A stretch of DNA of 64,000 bases from Dama dama (GCF_033118175.1 NC_083689.1:20876501-20940500), one strand, 5' to 3'. Numbered from the stretch's first letter, positions 23,187 to 33,561 are shown. Numbers and translations: made by a program. Notes: a model not told the origin generated them from the letters alone.

Positions 23187-24212
23187 ATGGAGCAAACCTG
23201 GAAATCTGTTCCTACGAAAAGGCAAAAGAAAGAGGTGGAACAAATCCGTAAACTCTTCATTGGTGGCTTGAGCTTTCAAACCACAGAAGAAAGTCTGAGG
23301 AAGTACTACCAGCAGTGGGGAGAACTCACAGACTGTGTGGTCCTGAGGGACTTTGCCAGTCAAAGATCAAGAGGATGTGGTTTTGTCACCTTTTCATCCA
23401 TGACTGAGGTGGATGCTGCCATGGCGGCCAGACCCCATTCCATTGACGGCAGAGTGCTTGAACCCAGACGTGCTGTCCCAAGAGAGGCATCTGGACAGCG
23501 GGGGGCCCACTGGACCGTGAAGAAGCTGTTTGTTGGTGGAATTAAGGAAGATACTGAGGAGCATCATCTTAGAGAGTACTTTGAGAAATATGGAAAAATT
23601 GATGCCCTTGAGATCATTACTGATAGGCAGTCAGGCAAGAAAAGAGGCTTTGGATTTGTGACTTTTGATGACTATGATCCCGTGGATAAGATAGTGTTGC
23701 AGAAATACCATGCCATCAATGGTCATCATGCAGAAGTCAGGAAAGCTTTGTCAATATGGGAAATGCAGCAAGTCAACGGTTCTAGAAGTAGAAAAGGAGA
23801 CCCTTTTGATTTTAGTGTTTCTTCTAGTGGGGGTGGAAATTTTAGACGAGGACCAGGAACTAAATTTAGAAGAGAAGCTGATGGATATGGAAATGGTCCT
23901 GGATCTAGGGGTGGTTATCATGGGTATGGAGGAGGACCGGGAGGTGGCAATTTTGTAGGTTACCCTTGTTATGGAGGAGGAGGTGGAGAATATAGTGGTC
24001 AAGGTCCTGGGTATGGCAACCAGTGGGAATTCTCTGGAGGTGGTCATGGCAATAATTTTAGAAATTATGATCAGCAACCTCCTAACTATGGTCCAATGAG
24101 AAATGGAAGCTTTGGAGTTGGCAGGAACAAGGTCGCCCCATACGGTGGAGGAAATGATGGCCCAGGAGGCAGTGGAAGATGTGGGAGTTATGGAGGGAGA
24201 AGTGGATATTGA
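23187..24212 (+). CDS. hnRNP A2/B1-like retrogene, intact 341-codon frame
   Basis: The parent protein binds nuclear RNA and acts in splicing and mRNA transport. ATG at 23,187 fits the B1 start (MEQTWKSVPTKR corresponds to the B1-specific N-terminus). The open frame runs eleven codons further upstream but that part aligns with 5'UTR. RRM1 lies at about residues 20-100 (RNP2 LFIGGLSF; RNP1 reads RGCGFVTF with Cys where the family has Phe). RRM2 lies at about 110-190 (LFVGGI, KRGFGFVTF, both canonical). The Gly/Tyr/Asn-rich tail follows, with the NYGPM...APYGG import-signal region kept. Length is close to the 353-residue B1 protein. Many substitutions, for example DPFDFSVSSSGGG at the start of the tail, show age, yet no frameshift or stop is present. 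Whether it is expressed is unknown. It could still be a pseudogene that has stayed open by chance. Confidence 0.65.
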   Translation: MEQTWKSVPTKRQKKEVEQIRKLFIGGLSFQTTEESLRKYYQQWGELTDCVVLRDFASQRSRGCGFVTFSSMTEVDAAMAARPHSIDGRVLEPRRAVPREASGQRGAHWTVKKLFVGGIKEDTEEHHLREYFEKYGKIDALEIITDRQSGKKRGFGFVTFDDYDPVDKIVLQKYHAINGHHAEVRKALSIWEMQQVNGSRSRKGDPFDFSVSSSGGGNFRRGPGTKFRREADGYGNGPGSRGGYHGYGGGPGGGNFVGYPCYGGGGGEYSGQGPGYGNQWEFSGGGHGNNFRNYDQQPPNYGPMRNGSFGVGRNKVAPYGGGNDGPGGSGRCGSYGGRSGY

Positions 24213-24827
24213 GCTATTTCCTGTTTGCCCTGGGCTTCACTGTCTGAATAGCAGAGAATGAGAGCCCAGACATAACAGAACAGCTTCAGGTTTTGAAATA
24301 AGTACATTAAGGAAACTCTTATCTCAGTCATGAATAAATAGGTAGTGATGTGGCCGAAGACTGTAGAACAGGTCCAGAGAGCCACTCTGTTGGTGGGTTG
24401 GAAGGCTGTATAAAAAGACACTTGTGAAGAATTTTATGCAAGTGAATTTGAAAACTTTGATGAAATATTTTTTTCTTTTTTAGTAAAAAACAAGTTACTT
24501 GTCCTTTTTGTGGAGGGGTAAAAGAAGATAATTCTATATCATATAATGAAATTATATTTAAACTTAGAAGGTTTTCTACCAAGAAAAAAATGTCTTGGAG
24601 ATAGTTTCTCAGCTTCTTCCTGTTTGTTTGTTGTAGTGGTCTTTGTGAGATTGTAGAAGCATTCTTTCTTTGATAACGTTAAATTTGCAAGTTTCAGGTG
24701 ACTTCTGAAAACTTTTTAAAGATTTTACTCAAGTTTTGAAAAGCTGTTAGCCAGGAGTATGTTATAATAAGAAATAATGTTATTCATTAAATTTTAGAGT
24801 ATAGAGGTATGGAGCAATTGTAGATTT

Positions 24828-24845
24828 TTTTAAATAAAATAATTC
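24828..24845 (+). terminator. polyadenylation signal of retrocopy B
   Basis: AATAAA in 'tttaaataaaataattc' matches the end of the parental 3'UTR. The same block occurs in copy 0 near 620. Confidence 0.7.
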
Positions 24846-24960
24846 TAAAAGAAAAATAATTGTAGTTTGTTTTCATTTATAGCTTTTTGTACTTTAAATT
24901 TTTATCTTTGTGATATTTTTTCTACTTTCAAGAGATATTGATGTATAGTACTATATATTT

Positions 24961-25395
24961 TGCAAGTGTGTAGCATAATGTAAGACATCTATATCATGCA
25001 GTGATTACCACAATAATATTATCTAACATCTATCATCTCAAATAGTTTTAAAAAGATAAAGAAAAAAAGATTTTTGTGTGTGTGATGAGAATTCTTAAGA
25101 TTACTCTCTGAACATCCTTCCTAGATATCAACAGCAGTGCTAACTGTACTGACCACAAGTCCATGTGCTCTAAGCACAATGAGGCCAAATAATACCAAAA
25201 TGTGGGAGTTTGTAGCAGAGAAAGATTGATTGCAGGGGCATGCCAGGAGATGGGTGGCTCATGCCTTAAACCCCCCCAAACTCCCTGAAAGCTTTCAGCA
25301 AAGCCCTTTTCTAGGAAAGGTGAGGGAGGGACATGGTAAATTGTTGCAAACTTCTTGGTGTCAGATCATAACATCAGGGTCACATTAAAGGTAAT
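24961..25395. other. AT-rich flank, no gene seen
   Basis: Possible old L1 scraps ('catgcagtgattaccacaat'). Nothing coding is recognised. Confidence 0.4.
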
Positions 25396-25404
25396 GATGT
25401 TCTT

Positions 25405-25545
25405 GTAAAGTGAAAGTGTTAGTGACTCAGTCGCGTCTGCCTCTTTGCGACCCCATGGAGTGTAGCCTACCAGGCTCCTCTATCCATGGAATTCTCCAGG
25501 TAAGAGTACTGGAGTGGGTAGCCATTCCCTTCTCCAGGGTTTCTT
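25405..25545 (-). mobile_element. Bov-A2-type SINE
   Basis: A reversed monomer starting with 'aagtgaaagtgttagtgactcag' and ending with 'cccttctccaggg'. Confidence 0.85.
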
Positions 25546-25599
25546 GTAAATCGCCACCAAACAAATGTTATTCTCTGTTCTGACAAGAATAAGGTCCCA

Positions 25600-26450
25600 A
25601 GTCACAGCTTTCACCCTCCAAGGTTCACGTCCTGGCTAAGAGGAGGGGTTCCCTGCCGGGGCCGGTTACCCCGCCCAAGAACCTTTGTCTAGCACCCAGT
25701 CTGGGTCCTCCCACCAGTACCCAGGCCAGACTGAAGAGGAAGATCTCTGCTGGCAGCTTCCTCAGGGCCAAGTCCCTAGACGCTGCCCAGCCATCCTACT
25801 GAAGGAGCCAGTCACCCAGGACCCAGCTGGCCCTCGGGTTCCTTGGTCCTCCCACGCAGTAGGGGCCATGTCCCCCAGCCTGCAACCCATGCAGACTGCT
25901 GCCGCCAGGTCACAGAGGCCATGGGGATGGGGAGAGGTCCCCCTGCATCTCCAGACTGTATTAGAGCCGGCTGAGTGCAGCCCTTAGCCTGGAGCTGCGG
26001 CTCACTGCCATTACTTGCCCCACCCTGTTACCAAGCAACGGTTAAGGTGGGACTATTAGTAGTCCTGCTCAGTCATTGGTTGGCGCCGCAGTGGGCCCCT
26101 CCCCCGAGCAAACGGAAGTCAATGGGTGACTCTCACTTGGCCCATTCAGCCAAGGGCTGTTGGAGTGGTGGTGATGAGGTGGGGAGTGAGGTAACAGGCA
26201 GAGCTTGGCCTTCTCACAGGGGCCCTCCAGCTCACCCAGCCTTTTGAGCTGGGGGTGGGGGTGCCCAGGGATCAGGCTAGGGGCTGTGTCCTGCAGGGCT
26301 CCAGAGCCCTCAGCAAGGCCTCCCACTGACCTTGGCCCAGGCCTTGAGGTAGTGGTGAACCTCTCCCCCATCCTTGTCTCCCCCATCCTTGACCCGCACC
26401 ATTTGGGTGGCCTGAGGAGCCTGAGGGTTTGTTCTGCCTTAGATATAGAG
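25600..26450. other. GC-rich unique block, promoter-like, gene unknown
   Basis: This is the only long GC-rich unique stretch outside the retrocopies. Open frames of about 90-140 codons occur on both strands (25,685-25,987; 25,975-26,247; 26,069-26,488 reverse) but none resembles a family I know, and high GC alone makes such frames common. Transcription-factor-like motifs cluster at 26,027-26,119. Confidence 0.5.
26027..26119. promoter_or_regulatory. candidate TATA-less promoter: RFX X-box, CCAAT box, ETS site
   Basis: GTTACCAAGCAAC at 26,027-26,039 fits the palindromic X-box half-sites (GTTRCC and RGCAAC). An inverted CCAAT box (ATTGG) is at 26,075-26,079, 36 bp on, and an ETS-type ACGGAAGT at 26,112-26,119. 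Such clusters occur in TATA-less and bidirectional promoters. Function here is inference. Confidence 0.4.
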
Positions 26451-26910
26451 ATATTTCTTACAAGGTACATGAAAGAAATTTTGGGCACTGTGTTCTTCCG
26501 GAAAAAGGAAGTAATAGGAGGAAATACAACAAAGAGTGCTCTGAAAAGTTCTTAGTTATGAGATACCTTTTACTAGGATAGAGGAGAGGCTGGAAAAGCA
26601 GAGGCTGTGCATATTTAATAATGGAAGAAATGGTTAGATTCAACAGCTTTTGCTATTAGTCTGAGACAGAAAACCTATGTGTGAGTCTTGATGACAGTGC
26701 AGTTATATACAAACACTCTGAAAAAGAGAGAGTAGAATCACTGATAAATAGAGGTAAAAGCAATTTTGGTTGTTTTTTGATATCTGAATGAACATTTGAT
26801 ATAATAGTAAATTTGATGTAATGCACTCAGGTATTATAAATTATATATAATATTTAAACATTTTGTTGTTCAAGATCCTAAAAATGTGATAGAAACTCAT
26901 GAGAGAAAAC

Positions 26911-27722
26911 CTAAAAATGTTTATTTCCCTTGGAACTCAACTTATTCTTTAAACTTTTCAAAGAGTTTTTATCAGTTCTTATAAGAACAATGTAGCACTT
27001 TGGGGCAAAGATGCAGCCTAAGAGCCCAGCACCAGAGGCCAAGATGGAGACGATCTCCACGGCCACCATGACCTTGCCCTTGATGCTGTGGCAGATGGGA
27101 AGGAAGGTGACCCAGACACTGAGGAGCACCAGCATGCTGAAGGTCAGGAAATTGGCTTCACTGAAGGTGTCAGGCAGGTTCCTGGCCAGGAAAGCCAAGG
27201 AGAAGGTCCCCAGGGCTAAGGGGCCCGGGTGGCCCAGGACACAGTAGTAGGCAGTGACTGAGCCCTTGTTGCACATGATGAGGAGCTCCTTGGACTCAGA
27301 GTGTGTCCATCTCAAGGAAAGGAGGAGAGGTTCCCAGCCAGACTCCACAGATAATCACCTGGATCATGGAGCACATGGGAAAGGCATAGCAGCTCCTGTT
27401 ATCAGCAGTCACCTCATGGTTCTTCCTGGTTTCCCGGCCTTGAATGCCTGGATCACAGCCAGGGTTTTGGCCAAAACAGTGGCCACAGCCACAGTGAACA
27501 CAGCTCCAAATGTGATCTGTCAGAGGACGCAGGTGGCTGTGTGGGGATGACTGATGAAGAGTAAGGAGCAGAGGATGCACAGGAGGAGGGAGATAAACAA
27601 GTCAGTGACATCCCCAGAGAATCATCAAAGCTCAGGAAGGTCAAGTCTTTGGGGAGGGAGGCAGTGATTTCTCTCACTGTTTGGATGCTCTTAGGCTGGG
27701 CGCTGGATACAGAGCCTTAGGC
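26911..27722 (-). pseudogene. vomeronasal type-2 receptor (V2R) pseudogene, last exon
   Basis: The minus strand carries the family C receptor membrane domain typical of V2Rs. The intact stretch 27,300-26,911 holds IMCNKGSVTAYYCVLGHPG, FLARNLPDTFSEANFLTFSM, GKVMVAVEIVSILAS and GCIFAPKCYIVL. Upstream the motif CGVWLGTSPPF is in another frame, with a frameshift near 27,300. TVAVATVLAKTL near 27,460 is in yet another frame with in-frame stops. Only part of the seven-helix exon is seen and no extracellular exons were found. Cattle are known for having no intact V2R repertoire, in line with this decay. Confidence 0.9.
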
Positions 27723-28510
27723 TGCTCTGCATCTGGGGAAAAAGCAAAGACTCGGTGTTTTAGTTTCAGAAATTCTTCATTTTTGGCCTGTTTTTAACAT
27801 GATCACCTTTGTCACTGTGTAGACAGACTGCCTATGATGTAATACTCAGGTACATGATTAAGACTCTGTACTCAAAACATAGGAAGAATGCTTTCAGCTA
27901 CAGGTAAGACAAGATACAGTCAGCCTGGAGCCTGAATCTTTAGCATATGGTGGGTCTAGGCTGGCTCAGTGATGTCACCAAGGATGTGGATTCTTAATCC
28001 TGTGAATTTATTTCCCCAGGTATCCATTCTTTCTTCTTAGAGCCAAAAACTGCTCCTGGACTCTCTCTCCCTCTGTCCTTTCAGAGACAAGCTTGGTACC
28101 CACAACACATGTATGTTTTATTGTGGGTTCTCAAGTCCCATGTTCTTTATTTCTCTCTTGTTTTAAACACTACTTTGATGTTGCAAATCCTTCAGTATGT
28201 TTTTGAGCAAGAGAAGTCTTTTTTAAAGTTAGCTTATTCATACCTACTTATTTATCTGCCAAATGATGGAAACCTAATGAATCCTACTGTTAAGATGATT
28301 GGAATTGTTCAGTGTTGATGGAAGGATTCAAGTCATTAAATATTGTTTATATTTTAGCAAATAAAAGCACTATAACCCTTCTATACTTTATATTTTATGT
28401 TTTGTTGTGATACAGAAGTCTTCAAGTTTCTATCTCATGTAACAGCTACTTTTAAGGTCTCTAGGTTGTGATTTAGATTAGAATGTTGTGTCTTTTTCTT
28501 TTTTACATGT
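27723..28510. other. unique AT-rich sequence, no gene seen
   Basis: No conserved frame or clear repeat was recognised. Confidence 0.4.
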
Positions 28511-28512
28511 TT

Positions 28513-28650
28513 CTTCCCAGGGTGGAGAAGATCCCCTGGAGAGGAGGGGATCTCTGTCCCATGGACAGAGAAGGCTGGCAGGCTACAGTCCATGGGGTTG
28601 CAAACAATTGGACACGACTGAAGTGGCTTAGCATGCAGGCACTCAGCCTG
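28513..28650 (+). mobile_element. Bov-tA SINE fragment
   Basis: The body-to-tail part only ('gatcccctggagaggagggga' to 'aattggacacgactgaag'). Confidence 0.75.
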
Positions 28651-28832
28651 ATGTTCTGTGCTCTGTTTGTTTATAATTCCAGTGTCAAGCACTCAGCATT
28701 AAAGGTTTTAATGTGTCACAATGAAAAAGAACTTTGTTCTTTATCCCACATTTCCCTTCTGTTGTCATATCTTTTTTTTCCCCTACCATGTTTCATCAAA
28801 AATGTTCTCAAAATATTTTTTTAAGGACATAC

Positions 28833-29231
28833 TGTGAGGCTGTCATGGCTAACACCATGACAGGCAGCCTAGATTAGGAGTAGGCCTGGTTTCCCGGGGT
28901 AACATAATTATCAGGCCTCCTGGAGCTAGCCAATCAACATATGCCTAGCAAGAAAAAGGGAACCTATCAGGGGAAAGCTGAAAGCCCCATGTTGGGCCAA
29001 CAAAAATTGCCTTGCAACTGTGTAACCAATCTGCTTGCGCCAACTACCTGCTGCTTTTTTTGACCCAATAAATACCCGAGAGAACTGGGGCTCGGGGCCT
29101 TTCCGTCCTCACACCCTTGGTGAGGGCGGGAGGCCCTGGCTCGAGTCAGTAATAAATTCCCCTATTGCAAGTTGCATTGTTTCGAGGAGTCTTCTTTCCC
29201 GACCGGGGACTCGGACTACGGGCAGAACACA
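28833..29231 (+). mobile_element. solo LTR of an ERV (gammaretrovirus-like organisation)
   Basis: The segment begins TGTGAGGCTG and ends GCAGAACACA. Inside are AATAAATA at about 29,067 and AATAAA near 29,150, followed by a U5-like GC-rich close. Flanking CATAC/CATAT may be a 5-bp target duplication with one change. No internal retroviral genes adjoin it. Confidence 0.6.
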
Positions 29232-29262
29232 TATTTTCTTTTTTTGTTATCTTTCTTTACAA

Positions 29263-29477
29263 GGGCTTCCCAGATAGCGCTAGTGGTAAAGAACCTGCCG
29301 ACCAATGTGGGAGACATAAGAGACTCAGGTTCGATTCCTGGGTCAGGAAGATCCCCTGGAGAAGGGAATGGCAACCCACTCCAGTATTCTTGCCTTGGGA
29401 AATCCCATGCACAGGGAAGCCTGGTTCACTGCAGTCCGTGGGGTCACAAAGAGTTGGACACGACTGAGCCTGCATGC
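29263..29477 (+). mobile_element. Bov-tA-type SINE
   Basis: A well-preserved forward copy from 'gcttcccagatagcgctag' to 'gttggacacgactgag'. Confidence 0.9.
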
Positions 29478-29674
29478 ACATCTTTCTTTACAAACTTAAA
29501 AAAAAAAATGGAGTATAATTGCTTTACAATGTTGAATTAATGTCTTCTGTACAGTGAAGTGAGTCAGCTATATACATACATATCTCCTCGCCCTTTTGCA
29601 TGTCCCTGCCCCCTCTAAGTCATCACAGAGCACCAAGCTGTGCTCCCCATGCTCCACAGCAGATTCCTCTGCCG

Positions 29675-30000
29675 AGCTTAATCACTCAGTGTTGTCCGAC
29701 CCTTTGCGACCCCATGCTCTGCAGCCCGCCAGGCTCCTCTGTCCACGGGGATTCTCCAGGCAAGAATACTGGAGTGGGTTGTCATGCCCTCCTCCAGGGG
29801 ATCTTCCCAACCCAAGGATCAAACCTAGGTCTGCTGCATTGCAGCTTTATTCTTTACCAGCTGAACCACCAGGGAAGCCCAAGAATACTGGAGTGGGTAG
29901 CCTATTCCTTCTCCAGGGGATCTTTCCAACCCAGGAATCGAACCAGGGTCTACCACGTTGCAGGCGGATTCTTTACCAGCTGAGTTACCAGGGAAGCCAC
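29675..30000 (-). mobile_element. Bov-tA SINE with partial second unit
   Basis: The reversed copy ends at 'accaccagggaagccc' (29,880) and is followed by a second 3' part to 30,000. Confidence 0.85.
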
Positions 30001-30292
30001 AGCAGCTTCCTACTAGCTATTTGACACACAATAGTGTATATGTGTCATTTCTACTATCCCAGCTTCTCACTCTCCCCTTCATCCTTCCCCCACTGTGTTC
30101 ACATGTCCATTCTCTCTGTCTGTGTCTCTATTCCTGCCCTGCAAATCAGACAACACTGAGTGACTGAGCATGGCAAATCAGTGACGTTTTTCTAGATCCC
30201 ACATATATTCATTAATATATATTTGTTTTTCTCTTTCTGACACATTTGTCTTTCTCTTTCTTCACTCAGTATGACAAATTCTAGGTCCATCT

Positions 30293-30455
30293 CAGTTCAG
30301 TTCAGTTCAGTCGCTCAGTCGTGTCCAACTCTTTGCGACCCCATGGACTGCAGCATGCCAGGCCTCCCTGTTCATCACCAACTCCCGGAGTTTACTCAAA
30401 CTCATGTTCATTGAGTTGGTGATGCCATCTAAGCATCTCATCCTCTGTCATCCCC
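30293..30455 (-). mobile_element. BovB 3'-end fragment
   Basis: The typical start 'cagttcagttcagtcgctcag' and 'cagcatgccaggcctccctg'. Confidence 0.85.
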
Positions 30456-30984
30456 ATCTACATTGTTACAAGTGACCCAGTTTTGTTCCCTTTTATGTCT
30501 CAGTAATATTCCATTGTGCCACATCGTCTTTATCCACTCATCTGTCGACAGACATTTAGGTTGCTTCCATGTCCTGGCTATTGTAAATAGTGATGCAATG
30601 AGCATTGGGGTACATGTGTCTTTTCGAATTATGATTTTCTCAGCTTATACACCCAGGAGTGGGATTGCTAGGTCATGTGGTGGTTCTATGCTTAGATTTT
30701 TTAAGGAGCTGGTATAATGGTCTCTATGGGTGTTAAATTTCATCAAATATTTTTCTGCATCTATTGAGGTGATCATGTGATTTTTTATCATTTGTTTTGA
30801 TAATGTGGTGGATCACATTGAGTGATTTGTGAACGGCTTGCATCTTCAGAATAAGTCTCAGTTTATAATGGTGTATGATCTTTTTAGTGTATTGTTGAAT
30901 GTGATTTAAAAATCTCTCCAATCCCAGTGATGTGAGATAGGATATCTTCTTTGGATTAGCCACTGATTGGATTACTCACTCACT

Positions 30985-31117
30985 CCATAAAAGGGGGATC
31001 AGAAGCTTAAGTTTTCCAGCAAATCACAGATTGCCTGCATCTGAGTCGTGGGTCAGAAGACAAATTCCGAAGATGGGAGAAGCCACACCAACGAGTGTTC
31101 CAAGCCAGCCTCTTCTG
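30985..31117 (+). promoter_or_regulatory. TATA-exon cassette, copy C
   Basis: The TATA position reads CATAAAA in a CCATAAAAGGGGGA context. The exon-like stretch ends at 31,117 with CTTCTG|GTGAGT. No hnRNP retrocopy follows in this unit. Confidence 0.6.
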
Positions 31118-31794
31118 GTGAGTAAGAAGTCCATATTGATGTCAAAAGTGGCCATTTGTATCTTTCTTTTCCTTTTGTAAAATCACGTTAAGTTAGCAAA
31201 TGGTAATTGTTAACACAAGAAGATATTTTTTGAAGGTTATTTCCCAGGGGTTAATGTTTGTTAAGACATATTTAAGATTTTGTATATTTTTGTATATAAG
31301 GTTTTCATAGAGTAATAGACAAAATGTATTTTCCTTTTTGACCAAAGTCACTAGGAAGTGGAAATGCCTTTTGACTTTAGAGTGTTTAAACTGTTCTCTC
31401 CTCTGGAAAATTCTTTATGCATAATGTATTAGGTCTTTTCTTCTTTTTTTAAAATTCAATTCTTTGCTCAAATATGTCCTTAATTCTCTAATCTCATCAT
31501 TCATCACTACAGTTAATTTCTTTCTCTATTTATTCCTTCTGACCTCTCTTCCTCCATCCCATCTGCTTTTTCTCTTTGTCTCTTGAGTTGGTCTTACTGT
31601 TGATCACAGCACCAAATTATACCCAACACTGCATTAAACACTCATTACTCTGTTAATCTTTTCCTTTTACCAAGATTAAAATAAACTAGAGAAGTGAAAC
31701 TTTTTGAAATTCTGAGTCAGGAGTTTGAATACACAGCTTGATAATATAATAAATGCTCCATAAATCAGAGGATCTAGTAATTTCCCTGGGCTTC

Positions 31795-32005
31795 CCAGGT
31801 GGCTCAGTAGTTAAGATTCCATCTGCCAAGCAGCAGACATGGGTTCAATCCCTGGGTCAGAAAAATCTTCTGGCATAAGAAATGGCAACCTACTCCAGTA
31901 TTCTTGCTTGGAAAACCCCATGGACAGAGGAGCGTGGCAGGTTATAGTCTATGGGTCACGAAGAGTCAGACATGACTTAGTGACTAAACAGCAGCAGAGG
32001 CAGCA
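31795..32005 (+). mobile_element. Bov-tA-type SINE
   Basis: A forward copy from 'gcttcccaggtggctcagtag' to 'agtcagacatgacttagtgact'. Confidence 0.85.
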
Positions 32006-32267
32006 GCAGTAATCTCCCCACCAAACTGGGACATTTTGACTCATGAAAGGGGTAGTATTAATAATTATGGCATGACAAAAAGAATGAAATGAGACTTGTT
32101 TTTCCTTAAAAAATCTTCTGAGGACAAGAAATGAGAGATTTGTAAGGAACTGTGCACTTATTAGGTTTACAGTTTAAAAAAATTATTGTGAATAGAGTCT
32201 TAAAATGGATTATAGGCATAAAGAGTTTAAAATCTTAGTGACAATTTATTACAGTTTACCAAAAAAG

Positions 32268-32280
32268 AGATTATGTCATC
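32268..32280 (+). repeat. target-site duplication, left copy (ZBED4 retrocopy)
   Basis: AGATTATGTCATC directly precedes the 15-base T-run and recurs at 37,562. Confidence 0.95.
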
Positions 32281-33561
32281 TTTTTTTTTTTTTTTAGAAA
32301 ATTGCAAATAAAAAGTTTAATTTCAGAAACTGAGTTCACCATTTATAAATACACTAAAAACAGTCAATGCAAATTCAGATTAATAATAAGTACAGTATTT
32401 TAACAAAACAACAACTTTTCTAAAAGGTCATAGGCAAATCAGTGACTCGTTTCACCCAGAATATTTAACTGGTTTGAAATAAGAAAATGAATTCTTTTCT
32501 AGACGCTGAGACAAAAACTTTGAAGACATATTACTGTTAAAAAAAAACCTGATGACTGATAATCCATTCTGATGTCCTAGGGATCCTAAAATACCCCACT
32601 GATGGCTGAATCTTCCCTATTTTATAAAAGAAAATCTAAACGCCTAAGGCTATTCTTACAACCATAACATAGCAATCTTCTTCCCTGTTAATAAGCCACC
32701 TCTTCTAAAAAGAACTGTGTACATAATTGGATCAATTTGGGGGTCAGTGCACAAATTTCAAGACAGCTTCATGGTGTAGAGCCACTGAGTCAGAGGCTTG
32801 GAGATTCATCAACAGGATGCTGTAAACGTGTCAGGCTGCGCACGAGCCGACAGCGGCCCCACCGTGCGCACCGTGGACGTGGGTGTGTGTCCAAGCTAGC
32901 CGCCCATGTGGTGCCAGGGCAAACCCCTGAAATGGGAGCGCTCTCTCTGCGGTAACCCTAAGCGACCGACCCTGCGTCATGTATCAGCTCGGGCTTGTCG
33001 CCGATGCCACGTCTCCGTCATGGTCAACAGTTTCCTCCCAGAACACTCTCCCCCTCAACGCCCTTTAGAGCCGCAGTAGGAACTGCTGGGTCAAGATGGC
33101 TTCAACTCCACCTCCTATTTACAGATTTTACCTGACAGCTACAAAGGCTGTTCTGTTGCAATTAAAGCAATTTTTAACTAAAGTACAGTACCTGATCTGA
33201 TTTTTACATAATCAAATAAAAAGCCTACAGAATAAAACTGCTCACCTCTCCTCTGCCATTCTACTGAAACAAACTACTGATCCCCAACCTGTAAAAAACG
33301 TCACGGTTACGAATGAAAACCTAATCATCGTTATTTCATCATTGACGAGACAAGCTGCTTCTAGTGGACTTCTGAAAACACACACCGTGGTACCTGGCCT
33401 GAAGGACTGGTTAAGGCATGTGTGGCCGCGACGGCGAGGGCCGGGCAGCCGCTCCTGCGGCCGTGGACCTGAGTGCCTGGCCTGCTGTCCCGCAGGGCCA
33501 GCTGCGGCGAGCGCCAGCCTGGGCAGACGCCGGTTCTCGCCGGGTGGCTCCGGCGGGCTCT

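Larger units (their letters stand above)
22997..24860 (+). other. HNRNPA2B1 retrocopy B, whole transcript-derived unit
   Basis: From about 23,010 the sequence resembles the HNRNPA2B1 5'UTR ('gagatctctctcatctc', 'gggaaatcaggctgaa', 'gagtccgtgATGG'). It continues through an intronless coding region and a long 3'UTR, ending just after AATAAA at about 24,834. The parent gene has many introns and this copy has none, so it arose from spliced mRNA. The B1 form is indicated because the coding region carries the extra N-terminal residues. No clean target-site duplication was found. Confidence 0.85.
29490..30910 (-). mobile_element. old L1 3' region with SINE and BovB insertions
   Basis: Reversed L1 3'UTR and ORF2-end phrases occur at 29,490-29,680, 30,170-30,290 and 30,455-30,720. 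A decayed reverse-transcriptase stretch is at 30,733-30,910 (IQQYTKKIIHHY, NVIHHI). Older than the L1s at 3 and 14 kb. Confidence 0.7.
30911..32280 (+). repeat. duplicated unit C, left part (TATA exon and intron-like sequence)
   Basis: Parallel to 21,740-22,700 in unit B, sharing for example the exon and donor, 'gattaggtttacagttt..' and 'ataataaatgctc'. A Bov-tA SINE sits inside it (31,795-32,005). It continues at 37,562 after the ZBED4 retrocopy. Confidence 0.8.

Noticed and set aside
23154..23187. Upstream ATG at 23,154 as the hnRNP start
   Set aside because: The eleven extra codons align with the parental 5'UTR, and the B1 start corresponds to 23,187.
25685..26488. Frames of 90-139 codons in the GC-rich block as genes
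   Set aside because: There is no recognisable domain, frames overlap on both strands, and length is expected by chance at this GC content.
28833..29231. Complete endogenous retrovirus
   Set aside because: Only one LTR-like unit is present, without gag, pol or env text next to it.
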